From contig DATCDQ010000020.1 of NCBI GenBank assembly GCA_036510655.1, forward strand, positions 1 to 64,000: a stretch of 64,000 nt of DNA, read 5' to 3'. Of the stretch, positions 33,118-42,119 are shown one piece after another. How positions within the stretch are numbered: position 1 is the stretch's first letter; every line of letters starts with the position of its first letter. Under the pieces are notes generated by a model, which was not told the origin of the DNA, made no database searches, and was given only the letters and a program-made list of their open reading frames with translations. Both the position numbers and the translations under genes were made by a program. This DNA is from Rathayibacter_A sp036510655. Lineage in GTDB: Bacteria; Actinomycetota; Actinomycetes; Actinomycetales; Microbacteriaceae.

Positions 33118-34419
33118 ATGACCACGATCACCGCCGTCGATGTGTTCGACGTGCGCTTTCCCACGTCACTGAGCGCGGACGGGTCCGACGCGATGAACAA
33201 GGACGGCGACTACTCGGCCGCATATGTCGTGCTTCGCACTGACGACCCGCAACTGCGCGGTTGTGGATTCACCTTCACCATCGGGCGTGGCAACGACATC
33301 TGCGTATTGGCCGCCCAGGAGCGGGCCAAGCCCTTGATCGGACGCGATGTCGATGCGACGGTAAGCGATCTCGGCGGCACCTACCGCGACCTCAAATCGG
33401 ATTCGCAGTTGCGCTGGCTTGGCCCGGAGAAAGGCGTCGAACATCTCGCAATGGGCGCCGTGATGAACGCGCTCTGGGACCTGGCTGCGCGCAAGGCTGG
33501 CAAGCCGCTGTGGCGGCTGCTGGCCGACATGTCGCCGGAGCAGCTCGTCGACGTCGCAGACCTGCAGTACCTGAGCGACGCACTCACGCGCGACGAGGCG
33601 GTCGCGATGCTCACCGAACTCATGCCCACGCGCGACGCGCGCATCGCCGAGCTCGAGGCATCCGGGTATCCGTGTTACACGACGAGCGCGGGCTGGCTGG
33701 GGTACTCGGACGAGAAGCTGCGCCGGTTGCTCCTCGAAGCGGTTGATGCGGGCTATCACCATATCAAGCTCAAGGTGGGCGCTAATCTCCAGGATGACAT
33801 CCGCCGTTGTGGGATCGCTCGCGAGGTGATCGGCTGGGATGCCCACTTGATGATCGATGCGAATCAGGTGTGGGATGTCCCTGAGGCGATCGAGTGGGTC
33901 AACCGTCTTGCCGAGTTCAAGCCGCTGTGGATCGAGGAGCCGACGAGTCCGGATGACGTGCTCGGGCATGCGGCCGTGCGCAGAGCCGTGTCACCGATCG
34001 GTGTCGCCACCGGTGAGCACGGCATGAACAGGGTGTTGTTCAAACAGATGTTCCAGGCGGAGGCGATCGACTTCTGCCAGCTGGACTCGGCGCGATTGGC
34101 CAGCATCAACGAGATCCTGGCCGTGTATCTGATGGCCAAGAAGTTCGGTGTGCCGGTGTGCCCGCACGCCGGAGGGGTGGGCTTGTGCGAGCTTGTGCAG
34201 CACCTGTCGATCTTCGACTATGTGGCAGTGTCGGGAACGCTCGAGGGTCGGGTCACCGAGTATGTCGACCATCTTCACGAGCACTTCGTTGATCCGTGCA
34301 TCGTGAAGAACGGTGCGTATGTCCTGCCGACCCGGCCCGGCTACAGCGCGGAAATGCGTGAGGCCTCGGTGGGCGAGTATGTGTTTCCGAACGGCAGTTA
34401 CTGGGCCTCGGTGCCGTGA
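33118..34419 (+). CDS. fucD: L-fuconate dehydratase
   Basis: This 433-residue enolase-superfamily enzyme dehydrates L-fuconate to 2-keto-3-deoxy-L-fuconate. SDSQLRWLGPEKGVEHLA is a signature of this group. Catalytic KxK is in HIKLKVG (about 217-223), metal ligands in LMIDANQ (Asp), IEEPTSPDD (Glu) and ATGEHGMNR (Glu), and general acid/base His in PHAGGVGLCE. It follows the aldose dehydrogenase with no gap. Its 3' end overlaps the convergent FadR gene by 22 bp. A diverged paralog lies at 44814-46157. Confidence 0.93.
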   Translation: MTTITAVDVFDVRFPTSLSADGSDAMNKDGDYSAAYVVLRTDDPQLRGCGFTFTIGRGNDICVLAAQERAKPLIGRDVDATVSDLGGTYRDLKSDSQLRWLGPEKGVEHLAMGAVMNALWDLAARKAGKPLWRLLADMSPEQLVDVADLQYLSDALTRDEAVAMLTELMPTRDARIAELEASGYPCYTTSAGWLGYSDEKLRRLLLEAVDAGYHHIKLKVGANLQDDIRRCGIAREVIGWDAHLMIDANQVWDVPEAIEWVNRLAEFKPLWIEEPTSPDDVLGHAAVRRAVSPIGVATGEHGMNRVLFKQMFQAEAIDFCQLDSARLASINEILAVYLMAKKFGVPVCPHAGGVGLCELVQHLSIFDYVAVSGTLEGRVTEYVDHLHEHFVDPCIVKNGAYVLPTRPGYSAEMREASVGEYVFPNGSYWASVP

Positions 34420-35150
34420 TCGTGGGAGAACTCCTCGACTGCGAGGAGGTGGGTTCCCATGCGTAGCCGGGCCGCATCCGGATCGCCCGCTGCCAAGGCA
34501 CGCAGAATCGCACGGTGCTCGGCATGCGTCGACTGCACGGCACCATCTTCGCTGATCGCACGCCACATGCGCGTGCGGACCGTGCGGCTGGCGAGCGCCT
34601 CGATCAGGGCCTCAAGGGCGGGATTGCCGCAGGCACGGGCAACCACGCGATGGAAGGCGATATCAGCCTCCATTATGGCCTCATAGTCGAGGTCGTCACC
34701 GTGAAAGATCATCGGTTCGATCGACGTCAACACCGCGTCGGCATCGGCGATGGACTGGGCGCTGATGTGTCGGGCAGCGAGCCCGGCCGCCTCGGTTTCC
34801 AGCACACGACGCACCGACTGCAGCTGGGAGCCATTGTCGGGAGAATGCAGGTCGACCATGAAGCTCATCGGGGCCAGCAGCAGGCTCGGCTCGAGCGAGG
34901 TCACGTATGTGCCATCGCCCTGGCGCGTTTCGAGCACCCCCATGATGCACAGTGCGCGCACGCCCTCGCGGAGCGAGCCCCGTGAGACGCCGAGGTTGAC
35001 TGCGAGGTCTTTCTCGATGGGAAGGCGCGACCCAGCCTTCAGAGAACCGCCGGTGATCATCCGCTTGATCTCATCGACCACCACATCGGTCTGAGATCGA
35101 CCATCACTCGGTGCCGTGCCACCGCCCGCGCCAACTGGTTGACTATTCAT
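34398..35150 (-). CDS. FadR/GntR-family (FCD) transcriptional regulator
   Basis: This 250-residue protein has the GntR helix-turn-helix at about 25-88 (RLPIEKDLAVNLGVSRGSLREG). An FCD effector domain follows, whose metal-binding residues are likely in EADIAFHRVVARACGNP (about 160-176) and STHAEHRAILRAL. TAGAAT lies 6 nt before ATG 35150, a leaderless start, and an operator-like site overlaps that start, so it probably represses itself. It is the likely regulator of the surrounding sugar-acid genes, with a sugar acid or keto-deoxy acid as inducer. Confidence 0.9.
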   Translation of the reverse strand: MNSQPVGAGGGTAPSDGRSQTDVVVDEIKRMITGGSLKAGSRLPIEKDLAVNLGVSRGSLREGVRALCIMGVLETRQGDGTYVTSLEPSLLLAPMSFMVDLHSPDNGSQLQSVRRVLETEAAGLAARHISAQSIADADAVLTSIEPMIFHGDDLDYEAIMEADIAFHRVVARACGNPALEALIEALASRTVRTRMWRAISEDGAVQSTHAEHRAILRALAAGDPDAARLRMGTHLLAVEEFSHDHGTEAQ

Positions 35151-35159
35151 CAGACCATT
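35145..35159. promoter_or_regulatory. FadR-type operator site 3 (autoregulatory)
   Basis: Read on the minus strand the site is AATGGTCTGATGAAT, 12 of 15 identical to site 4. It spans the transcription and translation start of the FadR-type gene, downstream of its TAGAAT -10 (35157-35162). Confidence 0.5.
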
Positions 35160-35230
35160 CTATGATCGGGCGTAGTGATGTCGTTGTCATGCAACGAGAA
35201 CAACACGAGTCGCACTGAGGAGTCGATCAG

Positions 35231-35572
35231 ATGGATACCGTTGCACTGCACACTCGCCTTGCACCCGGACGCGAAGCCGACTACGAGCGCATTCACACCG
35301 TGGTGCCTCCTGAACTTGATACCGCACTGCGCCAAGCCGGTGTGCGCAACTGGCGTATCTGGCGCTCGGGCCAGGACCTTTTCCACCTCGTCGAGTGCGA
35401 TGACTACGCAGCGATGAGAGCGTTCCTGCGGGATCACCCGGCGAACATTCCCTGGCAGGCTCGGATGGGGCCGCTTCTCGAAGTCACGGATGATTATTCG
35501 GGCGACGACCACGGGATCGGGCTCGTCTGGGCGTTGCCGGCCGAGCCGGCCGAAGCGGGGGGCGTCTCATGA
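35231..35572 (+). CDS. L-rhamnose mutarotase-like protein
   Basis: This 113-residue ferredoxin-like protein has LHTRLAPGREADYERIH (about 5-21), NWRIWRSGQDLFHLVE (about 42-57) and IPWQARM. These are the RhaM family segments that interconvert sugar anomers. GAGGAG precedes ATG 35231. It overlaps the lactonase start by 4 nt, so it likely feeds the right anomer to the aldose dehydrogenase. It is divergent from the FadR gene. Confidence 0.88.
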   Translation: MDTVALHTRLAPGREADYERIHTVVPPELDTALRQAGVRNWRIWRSGQDLFHLVECDDYAAMRAFLRDHPANIPWQARMGPLLEVTDDYSGDDHGIGLVWALPAEPAEAGGVS

Positions 35573-36465
35573 CCATCATCGATGCGCACCAGCACGTCTG
35601 GGATCCGAACCGCGCACGATATGACTGGTTGACCGCAGATCTTGCGCCGATCAATCGGACGATCGGCTTCGACGAGTTGCGGCCGTCCCTACGGCAGGCG
35701 GGAGTTCAAGCCACGGTCCTCGTACAGTCGGCCGACAATGACGAGGACACCGAACTGATGCTGGAGACCGCGTCCGCCAACCCCGAGGTCGTTGCGGTGG
35801 TGGCGTACGTGCCACTCGATCGCCCTGAAGAGGCAGCACGGCGTTTGGAGGAACTGCGGCGCAATCTGCTTGTCGTCGGAGTGCGCAACCTGATCCATGA
35901 CATTCCCGACCCTGACTGGCTGCTCCGGCCTGAGGTCGACGAGGGGCTAGGTGTTCTGGAAGATGCCGAAGTCAGCTTTGATCTGGTCGCTGTGCTCCCG
36001 CGTCACCTCGAACTGGTGCCGATCATCGTGGAGCGGCACCCGCGGTTGAGGATCGTGATCGATCACCTGGCCAAGCCGCCGATCGGGCTGCCCGACCGGG
36101 AACCATGGTGGGAGCTTATTGCGCGCGCAGCGCAGGCACCCCAGGTGTTCGCGAAGGTCTCCGGACTGTACTCTGCAACAGCGAACAGCGCCGACTGGAC
36201 CCCCGAGGCCATCCGGCCGTTCTTCCAACGCGCGCTGGACGTGTTCGGGCCCGGGCGTCTGATGTACGGGGGCGACTGGCCGGTCTCGCTGCTCGCCGGG
36301 GGATACGAGCGACTGTGGGCCGGCCTCAGCGAATTGTTCGCGTCGTTGGATCCCGCAGAGCGTGATTCGATCCTGGGCGAAACGGCGGCGCGATTCTATC
36401 GGATCTCCGACGGTCTGATCGATACGGCAGGATTGGCAGCAAGCGAAGCCGGGCCGGCCGAATAA
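35569..36465 (+). CDS. Amidohydrolase-family sugar lactonase (probable L-fucono-lactonase)
   Basis: This 298-residue TIM-barrel hydrolase has metal-type HxH in IDAHQHVWDP (about 4-13), a second His in IDHLAKPP (about 162-169) and the terminal Asp in YGGDWPVSLL. The sequence fits the COG3618 lactonases that open L-fucono-1,5-lactone, the product of the aldose dehydrogenase. It is coupled to the mutarotase gene upstream. A repressor-controlled promoter for the importer operon lies just downstream. Confidence 0.88.
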   Translation: MTIIDAHQHVWDPNRARYDWLTADLAPINRTIGFDELRPSLRQAGVQATVLVQSADNDEDTELMLETASANPEVVAVVAYVPLDRPEEAARRLEELRRNLLVVGVRNLIHDIPDPDWLLRPEVDEGLGVLEDAEVSFDLVAVLPRHLELVPIIVERHPRLRIVIDHLAKPPIGLPDREPWWELIARAAQAPQVFAKVSGLYSATANSADWTPEAIRPFFQRALDVFGPGRLMYGGDWPVSLLAGGYERLWAGLSELFASLDPAERDSILGETAARFYRISDGLIDTAGLAASEAGPAE

Positions 36466-36523
36466 TCTAATCTCTTGGCGCGATTTGAAACCAAACCGCA
36501 GTCATCCGAGAGTTTCTCGCCCG

Positions 36524-36551
36524 TTGACAAGCAATTCATCAGATCTATAAT
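36524..36551 (+). promoter_or_regulatory. Consensus sigma-A promoter of the sugar importer operon
   Basis: TTGACA at 36524-36529 and TATAAT at 36546-36551 with a 16-bp spacer. Both hexamers are exact consensus, rare for this genome. The FadR-type operator fills the spacer and part of the -10. A LacI-type palindrome lies about 40 bp downstream. The first gene starts at 36714, giving a leader of about 155 nt. Confidence 0.8.
36534..36548. promoter_or_regulatory. FadR-type operator site 4
   Basis: On the minus strand ATAGATCTGATGAAT. It lies between -35 and -10 of the importer promoter, an ideal repression position, and is the site closest to the consensus of the four. Confidence 0.55.
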
Positions 36552-36590
36552 ATGATCAGCGGCGGAGGAGAAAAACCCCGGATAATTTGA

Positions 36591-36602
36591 TCAAACGTTT
36601 GA
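36591..36602. promoter_or_regulatory. LacI-type operator palindrome 2
   Basis: TCAAACGTTTGA is a perfect 12-bp palindrome with central CG, placed downstream of the expected transcription start. Its flanks (TTGATCAAACG) match the site at 27976-27987. Confidence 0.55.
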
Positions 36603-36713
36603 CTTCGGACTCGTTGAAGAATAGCGTTTGGGCCGGGGCCAGCTGTCCTTCTTCACCACGCGGCAGATACCCGACGGCGTGTCCCTTGCGCCAGATGAAA
36701 ACAAGGAGTGTCA

Positions 36714-38054
36714 ATGAAGACCAAAAAGTTGTTGTCGATGACGACGGCTATGGCGGCCGTCGCCCTCACGGCAATCGCGATGTCTGGCTGTTCCAGTGGC
36801 AGCAGCGGCGGCGGAAGTTCAGCCAATGCTGTGCCCCAGACCGACACAGGTGGCAAGATCACGGTGTGGGTCGACGCCCCGCGTGTTCCAGCGGCCGACG
36901 CCTTCAAGAAGGCGCACCCCGAAATCCCGATCAACATCGTGCAGATCGACAGCACGGTCGGGGCCACGACGACGCAGCAGCACTTCGCGCAGTTCGACGC
37001 CGCCAAGAAGGGATGGCCGGATGCCATCTTCTTCCCGTCGAACGACGACGTCGCCTGGGCCGCCAAGACGGGCTACACGGCCAACATGAGCAAGGAAACC
37101 CCCGATCTCGTTGCCGGCTACACGAAGACAGCGCTCGCGTCATGCTTGATCGACGGTACGTATCAGTGCCTTCGTAATGACGCGGCACCCGACGTGTTCT
37201 GGTACAACGCTTCGCTGTTCAAGCAGTGGGGCTACACCGTCCCGACGACGTGGGCAGAGTACGAGAGCCTTGCCGTCAAGATCGCCACGGACCACCCCGG
37301 ATACATCAGTGGATTCACCGGTGATGCGTACGCGCCGAACCGGTACCTGTGGGCGTCCAACTGCCCAACCAATGTCGCGGTGAACCCGACGACGGTCATG
37401 ATCAACCTCAAGGATCCGCAGTGCACCCGCGCGGCGGCCATGCTGTCGAACCTGACAGCGGCCAAGGCGCTTTCGACGGCCGGCATCTTCGATGCCGACG
37501 CGGCGACGGTCGGACAGAAGCTTGTCATGAGCCCTGGCGCTGTGTGGTGGGGTGACTACCTGTTTCAGCAGACCTGGAAGCTGCCGAAGGGCACGATGCA
37601 GGCAACAACCGGTCTGACCTGGCCAGGCTCGTCGAAGGTACAGATGGGTGACGAGGGCGGCGGGCTCTGGGGCATGTCATCGCACATCAAGGGCAAGGAG
37701 TTGGCCAACGCCAAAACCTTCATGAAGTTCGTCGTGAGCGACCCGGCATGGCAGGTCGAGTTGTCGACAGGGCTTCCGGCCTTCACCGCACAGCAGGAGC
37801 CGTGGCTCAAGAAGCAGGCGTCGGACGACTTCTACGCCGACACCGCTTCGACGCTGGCCACGTTCGCTCCCGCGATCGACACCGTTCCCACCGACTACAG
37901 CTACCTGTTGTACGACACCGGTGGCGAGTGGACGTCGACCGTGGCGAAGGACCTCGCGGCCGGTTCCACGTTCGAGAAGGCGTGGGCGGACTTCGGCACG
38001 GATCTGGTTGCCAAGGCGAAGGCCGTTGGATACACCGTGGTCACCTCCAAATAG
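36714..38054 (+). CDS. ABC sugar-binding lipoprotein
   Basis: This 446-residue lipoprotein has a signal peptide with lipobox AIAMSGC (Cys at about 25), then a Gly/Ser linker and a family 1 solute-binding domain. APRVPAADAFKKAHPEIPIN starts the mature fold. It captures the sugar outside the cell for the two permeases that follow. AAGGAG at 36703-36708 supports ATG 36714. It heads a nine-gene operon under a consensus promoter with two operator types. L-fucose or an oligosaccharide containing it is the inferred ligand. Confidence 0.92.
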   Translation: MKTKKLLSMTTAMAAVALTAIAMSGCSSGSSGGGSSANAVPQTDTGGKITVWVDAPRVPAADAFKKAHPEIPINIVQIDSTVGATTTQQHFAQFDAAKKGWPDAIFFPSNDDVAWAAKTGYTANMSKETPDLVAGYTKTALASCLIDGTYQCLRNDAAPDVFWYNASLFKQWGYTVPTTWAEYESLAVKIATDHPGYISGFTGDAYAPNRYLWASNCPTNVAVNPTTVMINLKDPQCTRAAAMLSNLTAAKALSTAGIFDADAATVGQKLVMSPGAVWWGDYLFQQTWKLPKGTMQATTGLTWPGSSKVQMGDEGGGLWGMSSHIKGKELANAKTFMKFVVSDPAWQVELSTGLPAFTAQQEPWLKKQASDDFYADTASTLATFAPAIDTVPTDYSYLLYDTGGEWTSTVAKDLAAGSTFEKAWADFGTDLVAKAKAVGYTVVTSK

Positions 38055-38186
38055 TCGGACACGATCCCAATACGAGTGCAAGGCCGTCCTCTGCCAAGGG
38101 CGGCTTTGCATCTCTGTCGGGTCGACAAATTTCAGTTCGCGGCGCTGTCTCACGGCCAGGCCGTTGGCCCCACAAGGAAGTTCGAC

Positions 38187-39164
38187 ATGACGATCAATGC
38201 GGCAACCACGCTCGGTACTGCAACGCGAGCGCCGGAAGTACCGCGCCGCGTTCACCGGCACAACGCGACGCGTCGTAAGGAGAGCGTCGGCGCCTGGACG
38301 CTGATGCTGCCCTACCTTGTGCTCCTGATGATCGGCGGCATCATCCCAATCGCTTATGCGTTGTACATCAGCGTCCAACAGAGCCCAACGCTTCTTGAAC
38401 CGAACAAAACCGGTTTCGGCGGCTTGCAAGCATACGTCACGGCCATCAGCGACTTTCGGTTCGGGCAGACCTTCATAGACATCTTCTCGGTTCTGATCAT
38501 CTGGATGCCGGTCATGATCGTTGCCATCGTCGGCCTCGCGCTCTTGGTGCATGCCAGCCCCGGGCGATTCGGAAGCATCATGCGCTTCATCTACTACATT
38601 CCCGGGGCGCTCGGCGGTGTCGCGAACCTGATGCTGTGGGTGTATCTGCTGAACCCGACGCAGTCACCGATTTCCGGCTTCCTCCAGGGGATGGGCTACT
38701 CGACCATCAAGCAGGTGATCGCAACGCACGGCAACTTGCCGGTGATTCTTGCGGCGATGCTTCTGCTCCAAGGACTTGGCGCGTGGATCGTGACGGTCAA
38801 TGGCGGCTTGAACAGCCTTCCGGATGATGTACTGGAGGCAGCGAGCCTGGACGGCGCGACCGCGTGGCAGCTCGCGTGGCGGATCAAGATCCCCATGATC
38901 CGGCAGTGGATCGGATACGCTGCGCTGCTCAACCTGGCTTACGGGTTTCAGCTGTTCCTGGAACCCTACTTACTCAACCAAGTCGCCGCCGGCGCGCTGC
39001 CCTCTGAGTATGCGCCCACGCAACTCGGGTACTGGTTCGCCTTCGTCGGCAACAACTTTCCGGCCGCTGCGGCCATGAGCATCATCATCGTGCTCATCAC
39101 ACTCGCGATCGGATTCGTCGTCGTGTTCCGCAGCGGACTATTCAGCACGGAGGACAACCGATGA
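38187..39164 (+). CDS. ABC sugar transporter permease (MalF type)
   Basis: This 325-residue membrane protein has about six helices. The binding-protein-dependent transport motif is in LEAASLDGATAWQLAWRIKI (EAA-x3-G-type loop that docks the ATPase). A hydrophilic N-terminus of about 35 residues precedes the first helix. AAGGAAG before ATG 38187 sets the start. It overlaps the next permease by 4 nt. Confidence 0.92.
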   Translation: MTINAATTLGTATRAPEVPRRVHRHNATRRKESVGAWTLMLPYLVLLMIGGIIPIAYALYISVQQSPTLLEPNKTGFGGLQAYVTAISDFRFGQTFIDIFSVLIIWMPVMIVAIVGLALLVHASPGRFGSIMRFIYYIPGALGGVANLMLWVYLLNPTQSPISGFLQGMGYSTIKQVIATHGNLPVILAAMLLLQGLGAWIVTVNGGLNSLPDDVLEAASLDGATAWQLAWRIKIPMIRQWIGYAALLNLAYGFQLFLEPYLLNQVAAGALPSEYAPTQLGYWFAFVGNNFPAAAAMSIIIVLITLAIGFVVVFRSGLFSTEDNR

Positions 39165-40114
39165 CAACCACAACCGTGCGGACTCGGAAACGAGCAAGCG
39201 GCGGCGGCCCTGCGCGCCGCTGGGACGCCGGACGCATCGCCCGCGTCTCGTTCATGACGTTGATCGCGCTCATCTTCCTTTACCCGCTGGTGGGGTTCTT
39301 CACCGTCGCCCTCCGCAGTGACGCGGGTGTCGCCGCAGGCACCGGAGGTTTTCTCGGCCTGGGTGGAATCTCCTGGGAGGCAATGCAGCACAGTTGGCAA
39401 CAGATCATCGGATATGGGGGTGCCGACGCTCCACATGTGTATTTGACCTGGATCGGCAACAGCATCATCGTCTCCGTCGTCGGCGGCGTGCTGGCGCTTC
39501 TCGCGGCATTGCCGACCGGCTATGCGCTGGCCCATCTTCGCTTTCGTGGCAAGAAGCCCATCTTGATCATCACCCTGCTTGCGATGGTCATGCCGAACAC
39601 GGTGTTCGTCATCCCGTTGTTCCTCCAGGTCAACGCCGTCAACGCGGTAGGACAACTCTGGCCGGTGGCCGTCATCATGGGCTTTTTCCCGTTCGGGGTT
39701 TATCTCTCCTACATCCACTTCCGCACTGCGATGCCGTTCGAGCTGATCGAGGCGGCACGCGTCGACGGGTTGGGCGAAATCGCCATCTTCGCACGCATCG
39801 CGTTACCGGTCTCGAAACAGGCCGTCGCGTTGGTCGCGTTCTTCTCCTTCGTCGCGAACTGGGTGAACTTCTTTCTTCCCCTCGCTCTCCTGACCTCGAG
39901 CTTCAGTCAGCAGACGATCTCCGTCGGCATCCAGAGCTTGATCAGTTCCAGTCCGCTGTTCAACCCGACCACGGCGGCGGGCCTGTCAGTGAAGCTGTAT
40001 ATGCCTGAGCTCGCGATGGCTACGGTGATCAGCACCATCCCCATGTTGATCGTCTTCATCGTCGCGCAACGCTTCCTCATTCGCGGGCAGACCCTTGGTG
40101 CGGTCAAAGGCTGA
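39161..40114 (+). CDS. ABC sugar transporter permease (MalG type)
   Basis: This 317-residue protein has about six helices and the EAA loop IEAARVDGLGEIAIFARIAL. It pairs with the preceding MalF-type subunit. No ATPase gene follows; the operon turns to catabolic enzymes, so a shared multi-sugar ATPase (MsmX/MsiK type) elsewhere is expected. The stop overlaps the next start by 1 nt. Confidence 0.92.
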   Translation: MTTTTVRTRKRASGGGPARRWDAGRIARVSFMTLIALIFLYPLVGFFTVALRSDAGVAAGTGGFLGLGGISWEAMQHSWQQIIGYGGADAPHVYLTWIGNSIIVSVVGGVLALLAALPTGYALAHLRFRGKKPILIITLLAMVMPNTVFVIPLFLQVNAVNAVGQLWPVAVIMGFFPFGVYLSYIHFRTAMPFELIEAARVDGLGEIAIFARIALPVSKQAVALVAFFSFVANWVNFFLPLALLTSSFSQQTISVGIQSLISSSPLFNPTTAAGLSVKLYMPELAMATVISTIPMLIVFIVAQRFLIRGQTLGAVKG

Positions 40115-41220
40115 TGATGGTGTTCCCCGAGTTCTCACCCGCGCAGGCCTACACGCTGGTAAAGCCGCAGCATCCGCGACCCATCGTGATCCTGGGCGCG
40201 GGAGGCATTGTTCGGGATGCGCACCTGCCTGCATATCGAAAGGCAGGGTTTCCGGTGGCCGCGATCTGCGACCGCAATGTCGCCCGGGCACAGACGCTGG
40301 CTGACGAATACGGCATCGAGGGCGTGTATTCAGAGATCGCCCACGCGGTCGCTGCGGCGCCGGATGACGCGATCTTCGACGTCGCACTCGTTCCCGACCA
40401 ATTCGCCACGGCGCTGGCGGCTCTTCCCGACGGTAGCCCGGCGCTCATCCAAAAGCCGCTCGGAAATTCACTCGACGAAGCCAGGGCGCTGGTCGAAATC
40501 TGTCACCGTAAGAATCTCGTCGCCGCAGTGAACACCCAATTACGCTTCGCACCGCAGATCGCAGGCGCCAGAGCACTCATCGCGTCGGGGGCCATCGGCG
40601 AACTGTACGACCTCGAGGTTCGGGTCTCCGTGACAACGCCATGGGAGATGTTCCCATTCGTCTTCGGCATGGAACGTCTTGAGTTCACAATGCACAGCGT
40701 GCACTACTTCGACCTCGTTCGATCTTTTCTTGGAAACCCCAGCGGTGTGGATGCCGTGACGGTCGGGCATCCACTGAAGCCTGAGCTCGCCAGCACGCGA
40801 TCGACCGTCATATTTCGGTACGGCGACCGTCCGATCCGGGTCACGATCTCCACGAATCACGACCACGACTACGGCTCGCGGTTCGAGGAGAGCTTCGTGA
40901 AGTGGGAGGGCACGAAAGGCGCCGTGCGTGCGCAACTCGGACTCCTGCTCGACTACCCGTCAGGCGGGGAGGACGCGCTTGACTACATCCTGCATGACGA
41001 CATCCACACGGGATGGCGCCCCATCCCGTTCGAGGGATCGTGGTTTCCGGATGCCTTCATCGGCTCGATGGGTGCGCTGCAGCGTTTCCTCGAGGGATCG
41101 GTGGACACGCTGCCGACCAGTGTCGACGACGTCCTCGACACCATGGCCGTCGTCGAAGCCGCCTACCAATCCGCTGCGGATTCCGGCACCCGGCCCGATT
41201 ATGCCCCGTCTGCCCCCTAA
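40114..41220 (+). CDS. Gfo/Idh/MocA family oxidoreductase
   Basis: This 368-residue protein has an N-terminal Rossmann fold with VILGAGGIVRDAHLPAYRKA (about 25-44) and the family lysine in ALIQKPLGNS (about 110-119, EKP-like). The C-terminal alpha/beta domain binds the sugar. It probably oxidises a sugar, lactone or inositol-like compound with NAD(P). Position in the importer operon supports a catabolic role, but the step is not obvious because the aldose dehydrogenase is encoded elsewhere in the cluster. Confidence 0.9.
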   Translation: MMVFPEFSPAQAYTLVKPQHPRPIVILGAGGIVRDAHLPAYRKAGFPVAAICDRNVARAQTLADEYGIEGVYSEIAHAVAAAPDDAIFDVALVPDQFATALAALPDGSPALIQKPLGNSLDEARALVEICHRKNLVAAVNTQLRFAPQIAGARALIASGAIGELYDLEVRVSVTTPWEMFPFVFGMERLEFTMHSVHYFDLVRSFLGNPSGVDAVTVGHPLKPELASTRSTVIFRYGDRPIRVTISTNHDHDYGSRFEESFVKWEGTKGAVRAQLGLLLDYPSGGEDALDYILHDDIHTGWRPIPFEGSWFPDAFIGSMGALQRFLEGSVDTLPTSVDDVLDTMAVVEAAYQSAADSGTRPDYAPSAP

Positions 41221-41235
41221 CGAAAAGGAACACAT

Positions 41236-42099
41236 ATGGCATTCGCACGTCTCGGTGAACCCGGTAACGAGATTCCCGTCATCCAGGTGGGCGGCGCGAG
41301 CTACGACTTGCGCTCGGAGACACAGCGCATCGACGGGGCCTTCCTGGCCAGTGGCGGCATCGAGAAAGCGCGCACAGCGCTCGCGGCCGGTTACCTCCCC
41401 GAACTCGCGGGTTCCTCCTACTTGCGCATCGGAGCGCCGATCGACGCGCCGGGCAAAATCGTCTGCATCGGCGTGAACTACGCCAGTCATGCGGCGGAGA
41501 GCGGCATGGCCGTGCCCAGCGAACCTGTGGTCTTCATGAAGGACCCCTCGACGATCGTGGGCCCGCACGACACGGTGCTGATTCCCGTCGGTTCAGTGAA
41601 GACCGACTGGGAGGTCGAGCTCGGCGTCGTGATCGGCAGGACCGCCCGCTACCTGTCCTCCCCGGATGAGGCGGATGCGTGCATCGCCGGCTACGTGATC
41701 TCACACGACGTTTCCGAACGGGAATTCCAGCTCGAACGCGGTGGCCAGTGGGACAAGGGCAAGAGTTGTGAAACATTCAACCCGCTCGGGCCGGTGCTTG
41801 TTCCCCGCGACGAGCTGCCCGATCAGCAAGGTCTCGGATTGCGCCTGTGGGTGAACGGAGAATTGCGCCAAAACGGTACGACCTCCGACATGATCTTTGG
41901 TGTGCAGCACATCATCTGGTACCTGAGCCAGTTGATGGTCTTGCGGCCGGGAGACCTGATCAACACCGGCACTCCAGACGGCGTCGCACTCGGCATGCCG
42001 GGGCAGCCGTACCTGCGAGCAGGCGACGTCGTCGAACTTGAGATCGACGGGCTAGGACGTGCACGCAGCACATTCGCTCAGGCCGTCGTCGGCGCGTAG
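41236..42099 (+). CDS. FAH-family hydrolase, probable 2,4-diketo-3-deoxy-L-fuconate hydrolase
   Basis: This 287-residue protein has the fumarylacetoacetase fold: CIGVNYASHAAE (about 76-87), FMKDPSTIVGP, metal-binding DWEVELGVVIG (Glu-x-Glu, about 120-130), SHDVSERE and NTGTPDGVALGM. In non-phosphorylative L-fucose catabolism such an enzyme splits the diketo acid into pyruvate and lactate. The dehydrogenase making that diketo acid is the next gene. Confidence 0.9.
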   Translation: MAFARLGEPGNEIPVIQVGGASYDLRSETQRIDGAFLASGGIEKARTALAAGYLPELAGSSYLRIGAPIDAPGKIVCIGVNYASHAAESGMAVPSEPVVFMKDPSTIVGPHDTVLIPVGSVKTDWEVELGVVIGRTARYLSSPDEADACIAGYVISHDVSEREFQLERGGQWDKGKSCETFNPLGPVLVPRDELPDQQGLGLRLWVNGELRQNGTTSDMIFGVQHIIWYLSQLMVLRPGDLINTGTPDGVALGMPGQPYLRAGDVVELEIDGLGRARSTFAQAVVGA

Positions 42100-42119
42100 C
42101 GAGAAGAGAGAGACAGAAA

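Noticed and set aside
35221..35236. Fifth FadR-type operator (GTCGATCAGATGGAT) at the mutarotase start
   Set aside because: It overlaps a ribosome site and start codon, and matches only the core, so chance is likely.
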